Notes under the pieces: generated by a model
The model's database searches: none
What the model was told of the DNA's origin: nothing
The model's input: the letters and a program-made list of their open reading frames with translations, nothing else
From: Sphingobacteriales bacterium
GTDB lineage: Bacteria; Bacteroidota; Bacteroidia; Chitinophagales; Chitinophagaceae
Reading direction: 5' to 3'
Assembly: GCA_012270485.1 (NCBI GenBank)
Contig: JAAXIF010000020.1
Span: forward strand, 136,501 to 200,500
DNA length: 64,000 bases
Translations under genes and position numbers: made by a program
Shown: piece after piece, positions 9,042 through 17,003 of the stretch
Numbering within the stretch: the stretch's first letter is position 1
How the letters are laid out: the number at the start of each line of letters is the position of its first letter

Positions 9042-10931
9042 ATGCATTATGTTTCTGTTGAAGGTCTCACGAAAAGTTATGGTATTAATCCCTTATTCAA
9101 TAATATCTCTTTCCATATCAACGAGGGTGATAAAATTGCCTTGATTGCCCGAAATGGGGTCGGTAAATCTACCTTATTACGCATTCTTGCCGGACAAGAA
9201 ACGGCCGATGAGGGTAAGTGCTGGATCAATAAAGAAGTAACCGTTGCCTTATTTGAACAAGAACCTGAATTTGATGAAGCAAAATCGGTACTTGAGAATA
9301 TTTTTCATTTAGAGCATCCTATTATTACAGCGATACGTGCTTATGAAGCAGCCGCTGAATCAGAAGACGGTCATTTGATCGCTGACGCTATTACTAAAAT
9401 GGATGAATTAGGTGCCTGGGATTTTGAAGCCAAGGTAAAACAGATATTAGGCAAGCTGAATATTCATCATTTGCAAAACCCGGTGAAAGACCTGAGTGGT
9501 GGACAACGTAAAAGAGTAGCGTTGGCTAAAACATTGATCGATATTGGCTTTGAGCATAAACACACTTTATTGATGATGGATGAGCCAACCAATCACTTAG
9601 ATGTTGAAATGATTGAATGGTTGGAACATTATCTTAATGGAGAAAATATTACTTTGTTATTGGTAACCCACGACAGGTATTTTTTAGATGCAGTTTGTGA
9701 TGAGATATGGGAGCTAGAACGCGAAAACATGTATGTCTACAAAGGTGACTATGAAAACTACATGGAAAAAAAAGCGGCAAGATTAGAAAGTGAACAAGCC
9801 AGTATCGACAAAGCTCGTAACCAATACCGAAAGGAACTTGAGTGGATGCGCAAACAACCAAAAGCAAGAACTACAAAGAGCAAGAGCCGTCAAGATAATT
9901 TTTATGAAGTAGAAGCCCGCGCTAAACAAAAGATAGAAGATGCCAAACTGCAATTAGAAGTCAAAATGAGCAGATTGGGGGGTAAAGTAGTAGAGATGAA
10001 GAAGGTGTATAAATCTTATGGAGACCTTCCGATCTTAAAAGGATTCGATTATACTTTCACAAAGGGAGAGCGGATAGGGGTCATTGGTAAAAATGGAGTG
10101 GGTAAATCCACTTTCCTCAATATGCTGCAAATGATTGAACCTGCCGATAGCGGTAAGATCAATATCGGAGAAACAGTCATCTTTGGTAATTTTTCTCAAC
10201 AAGGTCTGCAGATAAAAGATAACCTGCGTGTGATTGAATATGTCAAAACTTTTGCAGAGAGTTTTCCATTGGCAAAGGGAGGTAGTTTAAGTGCTGCGCA
10301 GTTTTTAGAATTATTTTTATTTCCACCCGATAAGCAATACACTTATCTATCTTTTTTAAGTGGAGGTGAAAAAAAGCGACTTCAATTACTTACTATATTA
10401 TTTCGTAATCCCAATTTTTTAATTCTGGATGAACCTACCAATGATTTAGATCTTCCGACATTGGCAGTATTGGAAAATTTTCTGAGTGATTATCAGGGTT
10501 GTGTTTTGATTGTATCGCATGATCGTTATTTCATGGATCGATTGGTGGATCATTTATTTGTATTTGAAGGAAATGGAGAAGTGCGTGATTTCCCCGGTAA
10601 CTATACGCAATATCGGATATGGATGAAGGAGGAGGAAGAAAGAGAGCAATTGACAGCTGACAGTAGACCGTTGAAAGTGGAAAGACCCGAAGTGAAAAAT
10701 GAAACAGTAACTTCAAAGAAGAAAATGAGCTTTAAGGAGAAGCGTGAATTTGAGGTGTTGGAAAAAGAATTACCAGCACTTGAGGCAGAGAAACTAAAAA
10801 TTACTGAACAGATGAGTCAGGGAGCGCTTTCCTTTGATGAAATTTCAAAACTCAGTGAAAGAATGATAGCCATCACGCAAGAGCTAGAGGAAAAAGAGTT
10901 GCGATGGCTTGAACTTAGTGAGATGGTTTAA
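9042..10931 (+). CDS. ABC-F family ATPase, Uup-like
   Basis: Soluble tandem ABC ATPase of 629 residues, expected to act on ribosomes or nucleic acid rather than in transport. The first cassette has Walker A GVGKST, signature LSGGQ and Walker B LMMDEPTNHLD; an interdomain linker of charged helices follows; the second has KNGVGKST, SFLSGGEKKR and LILDEPTNDLD. A C-terminal coiled coil (about residues 565-629, rich in Glu, Lys and Leu) is the Uup-type extension. I take the ATG at 9042 because TATCTTTG sits four bases upstream; an in-frame ATG at 8970 would read through the heptamer hairpin. The linker before the coiled coil is coded partly by heptamer-word DNA (10650-10705), which is odd. Confidence 0.88.
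   Translation: MHYVSVEGLTKSYGINPLFNNISFHINEGDKIALIARNGVGKSTLLRILAGQETADEGKCWINKEVTVALFEQEPEFDEAKSVLENIFHLEHPIITAIRAYEAAAESEDGHLIADAITKMDELGAWDFEAKVKQILGKLNIHHLQNPVKDLSGGQRKRVALAKTLIDIGFEHKHTLLMMDEPTNHLDVEMIEWLEHYLNGENITLLLVTHDRYFLDAVCDEIWELERENMYVYKGDYENYMEKKAARLESEQASIDKARNQYRKELEWMRKQPKARTTKSKSRQDNFYEVEARAKQKIEDAKLQLEVKMSRLGGKVVEMKKVYKSYGDLPILKGFDYTFTKGERIGVIGKNGVGKSTFLNMLQMIEPADSGKINIGETVIFGNFSQQGLQIKDNLRVIEYVKTFAESFPLAKGGSLSAAQFLELFLFPPDKQYTYLSFLSGGEKKRLQLLTILFRNPNFLILDEPTNDLDLPTLAVLENFLSDYQGCVLIVSHDRYFMDRLVDHLFVFEGNGEVRDFPGNYTQYRIWMKEEEEREQLTADSRPLKVERPEVKNETVTSKKKMSFKEKREFEVLEKELPALEAEKLKITEQMSQGALSFDEISKLSERMIAITQELEEKELRWLELSEMV
10650..10705 (+). repeat. Run of heptamer words inside the ABC-F coding sequence
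   Basis: Eight consecutive 7-mers: TTGACAG, CTGACAG, TAGACCG, TTGAAAG, TGGAAAG, ACCCGAA, GTGAAAA, ATGAAAC. They resemble the words of the intergenic hairpins elsewhere in the window. They encode the linker between the second ATPase domain and the coiled coil; since 7 is not a multiple of 3 the peptide is not repetitive. Confidence 0.55.
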
Positions 10932-10950
10932 ATTGAGCCCATTCCATAAC

Positions 10951-12024
10951 ATGTATCGATTCTTGATCATACTATTGTTGGTATCTGTTCATGTAGCGGC
11001 ACAACAAGACAGCACAAAGAACAAATTTGAGTGGGATACTTATGCAGAAGCTTATTATAGTCATGATTTTGGTAAACCTGCGGATCAACAAAAAATCCCT
11101 TTTCTATATTCTTACAATAGGCACCAAAAGCTATCATTGAATCTTATCGTGGGCAGAGTGTCTTATACCGCTAAACGATTTCGAAGTGTTGTGGCTTTGG
11201 CTGCAGGCACCTATATGGATGATAATTTGCAAGCAGAAGATGCTGTTCTAGGACAAGTTTTTGAGGCTTATGTTGGATTCAAACTTAGCAAGCACAAAGA
11301 ATGGTGGTTGGACATGGGAATTCTACCCTCTCATATAGGATTTGAAAGCGCTATTGGAGCAGATCAATTAACCTTGACGAGAAGCATGATGGCCGATAAT
11401 TCTCCATACTATGAGTCAGGATTCAGACTATCTTATAACAGTGCTAATCAAAAGTGGTTTTTAGGGTTGTTATGTGTAAATGGATGGCAAAGAAGTATCA
11501 GAGTAGGTCAGTCATTTCAACCAGCTTTTGGTCATCAACTCACGTATAAGCCCAATCATACTTTGAGCATTAACAGTAGTTCTTTTATTGGGAATGATAG
11601 ACATCCTGATTTTAGAAGGATGCGTTATTTTCATAATCTCTATGCTAATTGGCAATTGAATAAAAATTGGCTAGTGACTGCAGGTTTTGATATCGGTTGG
11701 GAGCAACAAACAAAAGGGTCTTCAAAAATGTACCATTGGTATTCTCCGGTTTTGATATTGGGCTATCAAATTATTGATCATCATCGACTGGCTATGCGGG
11801 CAGAATATTACCAAGACATCCACAAAGTCATCATTTCATCTCCTTCATCTGTTGCATTCAAAACTTTCGGGTATTCAATCAATTACGATTATAAGTTTAG
11901 CCCATCTATGATGTTCCGTATTGAGGCAAGATCATTTAGCTCGGCGCAACCCGTATTTCCCACAGAAGCCGGCTTGAAATCAGATAATTTTTTTATGACC
12001 AGTTCAGTCAGTATCCGTTTATAG
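10951..12024 (+). CDS. Outer-membrane porin-like beta-barrel protein
   Basis: A 357-residue secreted protein with signal peptide MYRFLIILLLVSVHVAAQQ. The rest alternates polar and aromatic residues in strand-like segments (for example VGRVSYTAKRFRSVVALAAG and YANWQLNKNWLVTAGFDIGW) and ends in a strand finishing with Leu after Ser-Ile-Arg, as expected for an outer-membrane barrel. It resembles the putative beta-barrel porin-2 (OmpL-like) group. The ATG at 10951 is chosen over an in-frame ATG at 10909 that overlaps the ABC-F gene. It converges with the next gene, and the two coding ends overlap by six bases. Confidence 0.7.
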   Translation: MYRFLIILLLVSVHVAAQQDSTKNKFEWDTYAEAYYSHDFGKPADQQKIPFLYSYNRHQKLSLNLIVGRVSYTAKRFRSVVALAAGTYMDDNLQAEDAVLGQVFEAYVGFKLSKHKEWWLDMGILPSHIGFESAIGADQLTLTRSMMADNSPYYESGFRLSYNSANQKWFLGLLCVNGWQRSIRVGQSFQPAFGHQLTYKPNHTLSINSSSFIGNDRHPDFRRMRYFHNLYANWQLNKNWLVTAGFDIGWEQQTKGSSKMYHWYSPVLILGYQIIDHHRLAMRAEYYQDIHKVIISSPSSVAFKTFGYSINYDYKFSPSMMFRIEARSFSSAQPVFPTEAGLKSDNFFMTSSVSIRL

Positions 12025-13119
12025 TAGTTCAAAAGAAAGCGCGTTACTTTCTGATCCGTTAATGATTATTGATACTTTTTGTTTGCCTTTATAAAAAGCT
12101 CTTGTTGTAATGATTTTGAAGCTTTGTCTTCTGGTGATTTCCCATTTTTCTCTCGTAGCCATTTCACGCTCACTAATCTTAAACACTTTCTTAGACAAGC
12201 TGCCGTTGTTTCTTAAGTAATGAATAGCATATTCCAAACGGACAGTAACTTTCTTTTTTCCGTTGTTGGTAATGCAAGCTTCAAATTCAAGATGGTCTCC
12301 AATCTTAACCTTTTTATTTTTAATAATGAAGCGGTCGATTGTTAAGTTGTCAGCATTTAGTTGATAGTATTTTAAAACTTCCGGATGTCCGGCTTTTAAT
12401 AAGGATCTTAATCCATGTTTGATGATGGCATTGGTTTCCGGACTTTGGTTTTTCCATTTTTTAGCAATGGTAATCGCTATCTCAGGATTATCTTTTGAAA
12501 TATCATTGAGGTTATTGGCTACACTTCTTCTCACCACTTCACAACTATCATTTTTCAGATTTTCAAGGATCGTTAAAATGGGTGTGGGATCTTTTTTCAA
12601 CGTAGGTAAAGCCATGGCCCAGGGTAAACGAGGTCTACAGCCTTCTGTAGCTAGTCTGCGTACATGACGGCTTGTATGAGTAGACCACTTCAACATTTGC
12701 GGAATCATTTTTGCTTCATAGCGAACTATAAAATGCCTGACTGCAAATTCACAACTAATAAATTGGGTTACTTGCTCCATAGCCATTACAGATTCTTTGT
12801 AATGATCTAATCCATACAGATAAATATATTCTGGTAAGAAAAGGTATTCAATACTGCTTGCAACAGGTCCATCTTTTTTGATCGCTTCTATTAGTTCAAT
12901 TAAAAGAGGCGCCGCTTTTGAATAGTCTTTTGGTAAGAAATGATGTAACACATGAGCTGTATGTTCCATTCTTTCTTTTAGCTCATATTCTTTAAACGCG
13001 GATATAAATATCTTATTCAGAAAAGATTTTTTATCAAAACCGGGAATACTTTTTTTTAATGGAATGGATAGCTGGTTATAAAAAGACTGTGAATACAGGT
13101 CTTTCAGTAAAGTACTCAT
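12019..13119 (-). CDS. DNA alkylation repair protein, AlkC-like (HEAT repeats plus Ig-like domain)
   Basis: A 366-residue protein predicted to be a DNA glycosylase for alkylated bases. Residues about 40-255 form HEAT-like helical repeats, including RHFIVRYEAKMIPQMLKWS, HVRRLATEGCRPRLPW and SCEVVRRSVANNLNDISK, the pattern of the AlkC/AlkD superfamily. Residues about 265-366 are beta-rich (DHLEFEACITNNGKKKVTVRLEYAIHYL) and look like the C-terminal Ig-like domain that distinguishes AlkC from AlkD. It is monocistronic as far as visible, with no Ada box recognised upstream. Family assignment is firm; substrate range is inference. Confidence 0.85.
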   Translation of the reverse strand: MSTLLKDLYSQSFYNQLSIPLKKSIPGFDKKSFLNKIFISAFKEYELKERMEHTAHVLHHFLPKDYSKAAPLLIELIEAIKKDGPVASSIEYLFLPEYIYLYGLDHYKESVMAMEQVTQFISCEFAVRHFIVRYEAKMIPQMLKWSTHTSRHVRRLATEGCRPRLPWAMALPTLKKDPTPILTILENLKNDSCEVVRRSVANNLNDISKDNPEIAITIAKKWKNQSPETNAIIKHGLRSLLKAGHPEVLKYYQLNADNLTIDRFIIKNKKVKIGDHLEFEACITNNGKKKVTVRLEYAIHYLRNNGSLSKKVFKISEREMATREKWEITRRQSFKIITTRAFYKGKQKVSIIINGSESNALSFELL

Positions 13120-13175
13120 GAACTAAATTTTACGGAAAGATGAGAGAAACTAACAATAAAATAAATAAAAAAGTA

Positions 13176-14012
13176 TCAACGGTCAGATAAGAAAATGGGA
13201 GATATTGCTTTGTTTACAAAATCAGGCTGTGCAATATGCATCAAGGTAGTAACGGCTTGTTTTCCGGGAGTGCCCAAATCGATCGAAAACTCATTTACAT
13301 AAAGATCAATGTGCTGTCGCATCACAGCTTCACTCATTTCCTGTGCATGTGCTCTAACATAATTGGATACTTCCGGATAATGTGCAAATGCATACTCCAC
13401 ACTTTTTCTAATCAGCTCATTGACTTGTAAAGCAATACTATCTATTATTCTGTGATGCGCTACAATACCCCCAAGTGGTATTGGTACTCCTGTTTGTTTT
13501 TCCCAGTAATCACCCAAATCCAATATTTTATGTAGTCCTTTCTGTTGATAAGTGAATCTGTTTTCATGGATGATGACGCCAGCGTCAACTTTTCCGCATA
13601 TAACCAGTTCTTCAATTTCATGAAATACATGAAAGCTTTTTTCTTGGGCAAAAGGGAACGCCATTGAAAAAAGTAAGTGTGCGGTGGTATTGACACCCGG
13701 TATTGCAATTTTCGCATGGCTAACTTGTTCTATTGTAAGTGTCGGATCCTTTGTTATTAATAAAGGTCCTACTCCTTTACCTAGTGCGCCGCCACTGTTT
13801 AAAACTGTATACTGCTGTAAAACCAAAGGCAGTACACCATAGCTTATTTTCGATATATCTAATTTTCCCTCGATGGCCCATAGGTTCAAGGTTTGTACGT
13901 CTTCCATTACTACATCAAATGAAATACCACCCGTATCAATTTTACTATTGACCAGTGCATCAAAAATAAAAGTATCATTCGGACAAGGGGAGAAGCCGAG
14001 GGTGAGTGTCAT
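13176..14012 (-). CDS. mqnD: 1,4-dihydroxy-6-naphthoate synthase (MqnD)
   Basis: Enzyme of the futalosine route to menaquinone; it converts cyclic dehypoxanthine futalosine to 1,4-dihydroxy-6-naphthoate. The 278-residue protein has the periplasmic-binding-protein fold of the family, with N-terminal LTLGFSPCPNDTFIFDAL, the DISKISYGVLP segment, and GKGVGPLLI. The start follows TAACTTTG by four bases, predicting a leaderless mRNA. The futalosine hydrolase gene mqnB lies just upstream on the same strand, but a strong hairpin and the mqnD promoter separate them, so they are probably two transcription units. Together they show that menaquinone is made without the MenF-MenB route. Confidence 0.93.
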   Translation of the reverse strand: MTLTLGFSPCPNDTFIFDALVNSKIDTGGISFDVVMEDVQTLNLWAIEGKLDISKISYGVLPLVLQQYTVLNSGGALGKGVGPLLITKDPTLTIEQVSHAKIAIPGVNTTAHLLFSMAFPFAQEKSFHVFHEIEELVICGKVDAGVIIHENRFTYQQKGLHKILDLGDYWEKQTGVPIPLGGIVAHHRIIDSIALQVNELIRKSVEYAFAHYPEVSNYVRAHAQEMSEAVMRQHIDLYVNEFSIDLGTPGKQAVTTLMHIAQPDFVNKAISPIFLSDR

Positions 14013-14016
14013 GGGG

Positions 14017-14024
14017 CAAAGTTA
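14017..14024 (-). promoter_or_regulatory. TAnnTTTG promoter element of mqnD
   Basis: Minus-strand TAACTTTG, then CCCC, then the mqnD ATG. Same spacing as at ispH and the ABC-F gene. Confidence 0.6.
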
Positions 14025-14052
14025 GTTGATAGGTGATAGATAACAGTTGACT

Positions 14053-14102
14053 GTTGATAGTTGACAGTAAGAAATTTATTCACTAAACTGTCAACTATCA
14101 AC
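14053..14102. terminator. Heptamer-word hairpin between mqnB and mqnD
   Basis: Arms GTTGATAGTTGACAGT (14053-14068) and ACTGTCAACTATCAAC (14087-14102), 16 bp with no mismatch, loop of 18. The heptamer pattern extends on both sides (TGATAGG, TGATAGA, TAACAGT, TGACTGT, then TCAACTA, TCAACTG, TCATCTG, TCAACTC) from about 14027 to 14118. It lies directly after the mqnB stop and could end that transcript. Confidence 0.7.
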
Positions 14103-14117
14103 TGTCATCTGTCAACT

Positions 14118-14786
14118 CTATTTTATCTTATACAACCTATCCACATACTTCACCAACACTTCATTCAATGCTTCAATCGCTTCTTTCATTTTCCAGTGGG
14201 CTTTGTTGCGTTCGCCTATGTAATTGGAGATGGCTCTGATTTGGATAAATGGAATATTGGCTTCCCGACAAATAAAATGTAAAGCTGCACCTTCCATAGA
14301 TTCTACAACAGCACCATATTTCTTTTTGAGTTGTTCAATTCTGCTTGGTTGGGTGCTGATTTGGTTCACCGTAATGCCAGTTAGTTCAGGAAGCTTTAGT
14401 AGGTTATAGGTGCTAAGCCAGGGATTGGGTAATTTTCTTTTTTCAAATGGATGATAATTGCTTTTTTCCAGTTTCAAATCAAATAGATCTTTCCATTTAC
14501 CGTCTTCCTCAACACCCACATCACCCAAAATTTCTTCTTTTACCACCACTACTTTCCCGAGGGGCATGTTGGAGTCAAAGCAACCTGCAATGCCTGCTTG
14601 GATAATCAGATCGGGCTTTTCTTCAGATACCAGACGGGTCAATGAAACAGCACTTGCCAGCATCCCAACACCGGATTGATGAAACCTTACTTTCAGTCGC
14701 TGACTTTCGCCCGTATAGAGTGTATTCATATTTACAAAAACGGGCATCCATTCTCCGATAGTTGCGGCTGTAATGATAATTCGCAT
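14118..14786 (-). CDS. mqnB: Futalosine hydrolase (MqnB)
   Basis: Nucleosidase of the MTA/SAH-nucleosidase superfamily that cleaves futalosine to dehypoxanthine futalosine and hypoxanthine. The 222-residue sequence has VRFHQSGVGMLASAVSLTRL, the glycine-rich IQAGIAGCFD, VVVKEEILGDVGVEE, and the ribose-binding VESMEGAALHFICRE near residues 162-176 followed by IPFIQIRAISNYIGERN. The Met-Glu-Gly-Ala signature and the neighbouring mqnD favour futalosine over methylthioadenosine as substrate. Ends at a heptamer hairpin. Confidence 0.9.
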   Translation of the reverse strand: MRIIITAATIGEWMPVFVNMNTLYTGESQRLKVRFHQSGVGMLASAVSLTRLVSEEKPDLIIQAGIAGCFDSNMPLGKVVVVKEEILGDVGVEEDGKWKDLFDLKLEKSNYHPFEKRKLPNPWLSTYNLLKLPELTGITVNQISTQPSRIEQLKKKYGAVVESMEGAALHFICREANIPFIQIRAISNYIGERNKAHWKMKEAIEALNEVLVKYVDRLYKIK

Positions 14787-14930
14787 GAAAACTGTTTAAT
14801 AGATATAGTAGTATAAAAATACTAAGGATTGCATTGAGTTGATCATTTGATTTTAGGGTTTGCTATTTGTAAATCAATGATTTATGCATTTGTAGGTCAG
14901 TACATGCAAGGAGTTACAAGTCAACTTCAT

Positions 14931-14938
14931 TACCTTTG
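14931..14938 (+). promoter_or_regulatory. TAnnTTTG promoter element of the first PTPS-like gene
   Basis: TACCTTTG, 20 bases before the ATG at 14959, leaving a short leader, in contrast to the leaderless arrangement at ispH and mqnD. Confidence 0.5.
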
Positions 14939-14958
14939 CCGAAATTTTCGGAGCTAGC

Positions 14959-15366
14959 ATGGTCTATTTAACGCGACAAGAACATTTTAACGCTGCCCAT
15001 AAACTATACAATCCACGTTGGTCGAAAGAGCGGAATGAGGAGGTTTTTGGTGTATGTGCCAATGAGAATTGGCATGGACACAATTATGATTTATATGTAA
15101 CGATCAAAGGCAATCCTGATCCGGATACGGGGTTCTTGTATGATGTTAAAAAGCTCAGTAAACTCATTAAAGAGCATGTAATTGATAAGCTGGATCATAA
15201 AAACCTCAATCTGGATGTGGATTTTATGAAAGACCAGCTTTGCAGTACCGAAAACCTCGCCATTGCAATATGGCAACAACTACAGCCGCATCTTCCACAA
15301 CAGGTTCAGCTTCACTGTATTAAGTTGTATGAGACGCCTAGGATTTATGTTGAGTATTTTGGCTGA
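14959..15366 (+). CDS. 6-pyruvoyl-tetrahydropterin synthase / QueD family protein, copy 1
   Basis: Zinc enzyme acting on 7,8-dihydroneopterin triphosphate, the product of FolE. The 135-residue protein has zinc ligands His14 (HFNAAHKLY), His39 and His41, and the catalytic Cys33 in CANENWHGHNY. The spacing C-x5-HGH is that of animal-type 6-pyruvoyl-tetrahydropterin synthase, whereas E. coli QueD has C-x3-HGH. Further matches to the animal enzyme are LDHKNLNLDVDF and a C-terminal YETPRIYVEY. It therefore may make a pterin cofactor precursor rather than a queuosine precursor, although Bacteroidota enzymes of this kind are often labelled QueD. A non-coding gap of 426 bases separates it from copy 2. 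Confidence 0.85.
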   Translation: MVYLTRQEHFNAAHKLYNPRWSKERNEEVFGVCANENWHGHNYDLYVTIKGNPDPDTGFLYDVKKLSKLIKEHVIDKLDHKNLNLDVDFMKDQLCSTENLAIAIWQQLQPHLPQQVQLHCIKLYETPRIYVEYFG

Positions 15367-15792
15367 TAGATCATGGCTTATGGTATATGGGTTTTGTTGA
15401 GTAAAGTGGCATCCTAGCCTGTGGATGCACTGGGGCTTATTTATCTGTTTACACTTTCTTGCTCTATTTCTAAACAAAATAACATCTATGCTGTTATTAT
15501 ATCCGTATGTACCTTTGTATTCAGGATGTCGAACATACCTGAATCATAGGTAGGATATAAAATTGGACCATGGTCCATGGACAAGAAGACATTCAAGCTC
15601 TGTTACCAATGTATAGGCTCTCGAACTGTCAGGCCACTTGATCAGCACACTTCTGAAACAGTGCCAGACCATTGATAACTGAATCACTTGATAATTAAAT
15701 GTAAATGAACACCTGGGTTATTGCCGTTGAAGTGTGCGACGCAACGGAAGATGAACAGGTATCTGATGCCGGTTTCAAAATGGCATAAAATA
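15367..15792. other. Non-coding stretch between the two PTPS-like genes
   Basis: No credible gene on either strand. It holds a small hairpin GCATCC / GGATGC near 15410-15430 and the palindrome GGACCATGGTCC at 15565-15576 followed by ATGGAC, which belongs to the CCATGGA heptamer words seen upstream of the ABC-F gene. In-frame sequence upstream of copy 2 lacks family similarity. Confidence 0.6.
15565..15582. repeat. CCATGGA-word palindrome
   Basis: GGACCATGGTCC is a perfect 12-bp palindrome and is followed by ATGGAC, giving tandem words CCATGGT and CCATGGA. Same word family as 8933-8973. Confidence 0.5.
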
Positions 15793-16206
15793 ATGGAGAA
15801 TAAAGTAGCGGTATACAGGAAGGAACATTTTAATGCGGCACATCGTTTGCACAATTCAAATTGGTCTGTAGAAAAGAACAAGGAAGTGTTTGGTTTGTGT
15901 AATAATGCCAACTTTCATGGACACAATTATGAACTAATTGTAAAAGTGAGTGGTGTTCCGAACCCTGAGACGGGTTATGTGTTGGACATGAAAGTGCTGA
16001 GTGATCTTATTAAAGAAGAAGTATTAAACAAATTCGATCATAAAAATTTAAATCTGGATACAGTTGAGTTTGCAACACTCAATCCTACTGCAGAAAATAT
16101 TGCCGTAGTTATTTACAATTTGTTGCGTGCTAGGCTGGATAAGGAATTGGACTTAAAAATCAGGTTGTATGAAACAGAACGAAACTTTGTTGAATATCCG
16201 GCTTAA
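15793..16206 (+). CDS. 6-pyruvoyl-tetrahydropterin synthase / QueD family protein, copy 2
   Basis: Second paralogue, 137 residues from the ATG at 15793 (in-frame ATGs upstream give unconserved sequence). Zinc ligands His17, His42 and His44; catalytic Cys36 in CNNANFHGHNY, again with the C-x5-HGH spacing of animal 6-pyruvoyl-tetrahydropterin synthase; FDHKNLNLD and YETERNFVEY complete the catalytic set. It diverges clearly from copy 1, so this is an old duplication with possibly separated roles, one perhaps for queuosine. Its 3' end overlaps the longest reading of folE by 38 bases, which ties the two in one transcript. Confidence 0.85.
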   Translation: MENKVAVYRKEHFNAAHRLHNSNWSVEKNKEVFGLCNNANFHGHNYELIVKVSGVPNPETGYVLDMKVLSDLIKEEVLNKFDHKNLNLDTVEFATLNPTAENIAVVIYNLLRARLDKELDLKIRLYETERNFVEYPA

Positions 16207-16888
16207 CGGAGAACAAATTGAATTGAGTGATATGCATATAGATGATATGGGAGATGATCATATCAGTACATCGGTAGAGACGCCGATGAGAGCTGATGCT
16301 TTTGAAAAAACAGATGAACAGAAAATCGCTGAGATTGAAGCACATTTTCGTGCCATCATGGAAACCCTAGGACTGGATTTGACGGATGATAGCTTGAAGG
16401 GAACACCTCGTCGTGTAGCAAAAATGTATGTGAAAGAAATCTTTCAGGGATTGAATCCCGCCAATAAACCGGCCATTGCATTGTTTGATAACAAGTATAA
16501 GTACAATGAGATGTTGGTCGAAAAGAATATTTCTTTCTACAGCAACTGTGAACACCATTTTGTACCCATCATTGGTAAAGCGCATGTTGCTTATATCAGC
16601 AATGGCAAAGTGATTGGATTAAGTAAGCTCAACCGATTGGTAGAATATTTTGCAAAACGTCCGCAAGTGCAGGAAAGATTAACCATGCAAATCGGAAAAG
16701 AGTTGCAGAAGGATCTGGGTACAGAAGATGTTGCGATTGTAATTGACGCAAAACACCTTTGTGTCGCCAGTCGGGGAGTGGAAGATGATACTTCTTCAAC
16801 CATCACCGCCTTTTATGGTGGAAAATTCAAGGAAGAAAAGACAAAGCAAGAATTTTTGAAATATCTGGAATTGAAAACAGAGTTTTAA
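16169..16888 (+). CDS. folE: GTP cyclohydrolase I (FolE)
   Basis: Converts GTP to 7,8-dihydroneopterin triphosphate, the substrate of the preceding PTPS-like enzymes and of folate synthesis. The sequence shows the zinc and active-site motifs NCEHHFVPI and DAKHLCVASRG, with GKVIGLSKLNRLVEYFAKRPQVQERLT between. The 239-residue reading includes about 40 unconserved N-terminal residues; an alternative ATG at 16232, with GGAG about 20 bases upstream, gives 218 residues, close to the E. coli length. The 16169 start would overlap the previous gene by 38 bases. A terminator hairpin follows. Confidence 0.93.
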   Translation: MKQNETLLNIRLNGEQIELSDMHIDDMGDDHISTSVETPMRADAFEKTDEQKIAEIEAHFRAIMETLGLDLTDDSLKGTPRRVAKMYVKEIFQGLNPANKPAIALFDNKYKYNEMLVEKNISFYSNCEHHFVPIIGKAHVAYISNGKVIGLSKLNRLVEYFAKRPQVQERLTMQIGKELQKDLGTEDVAIVIDAKHLCVASRGVEDDTSSTITAFYGGKFKEEKTKQEFLKYLELKTEF

Positions 16889-16908
16889 TTAAAAAGAGAT
16901 GGAGTAAG

Positions 16909-16932
16909 AAAGCAGCGAAAGCTGCTTTTTTT
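16909..16932 (+). terminator. Rho-independent terminator after folE
   Basis: Stem AAAGCAGC, tetraloop GAAA, GCTGCTTT, continuing into a run of seven T. Confidence 0.88.
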
Positions 16933-17003
16933 GTTTAAAATACCCTCAAATAGGTACTTTTTTCGTTTGAATAAGCGATACTTTTATCCTAAAATCTCAG
17001 GTT

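Noticed and set aside
14959..16206. Naming both PTPS-like genes queD
   Set aside because: The C-x5-HGH spacing and other motifs resemble animal 6-pyruvoyl-tetrahydropterin synthase, so a queuosine-specific name would overstate the evidence.
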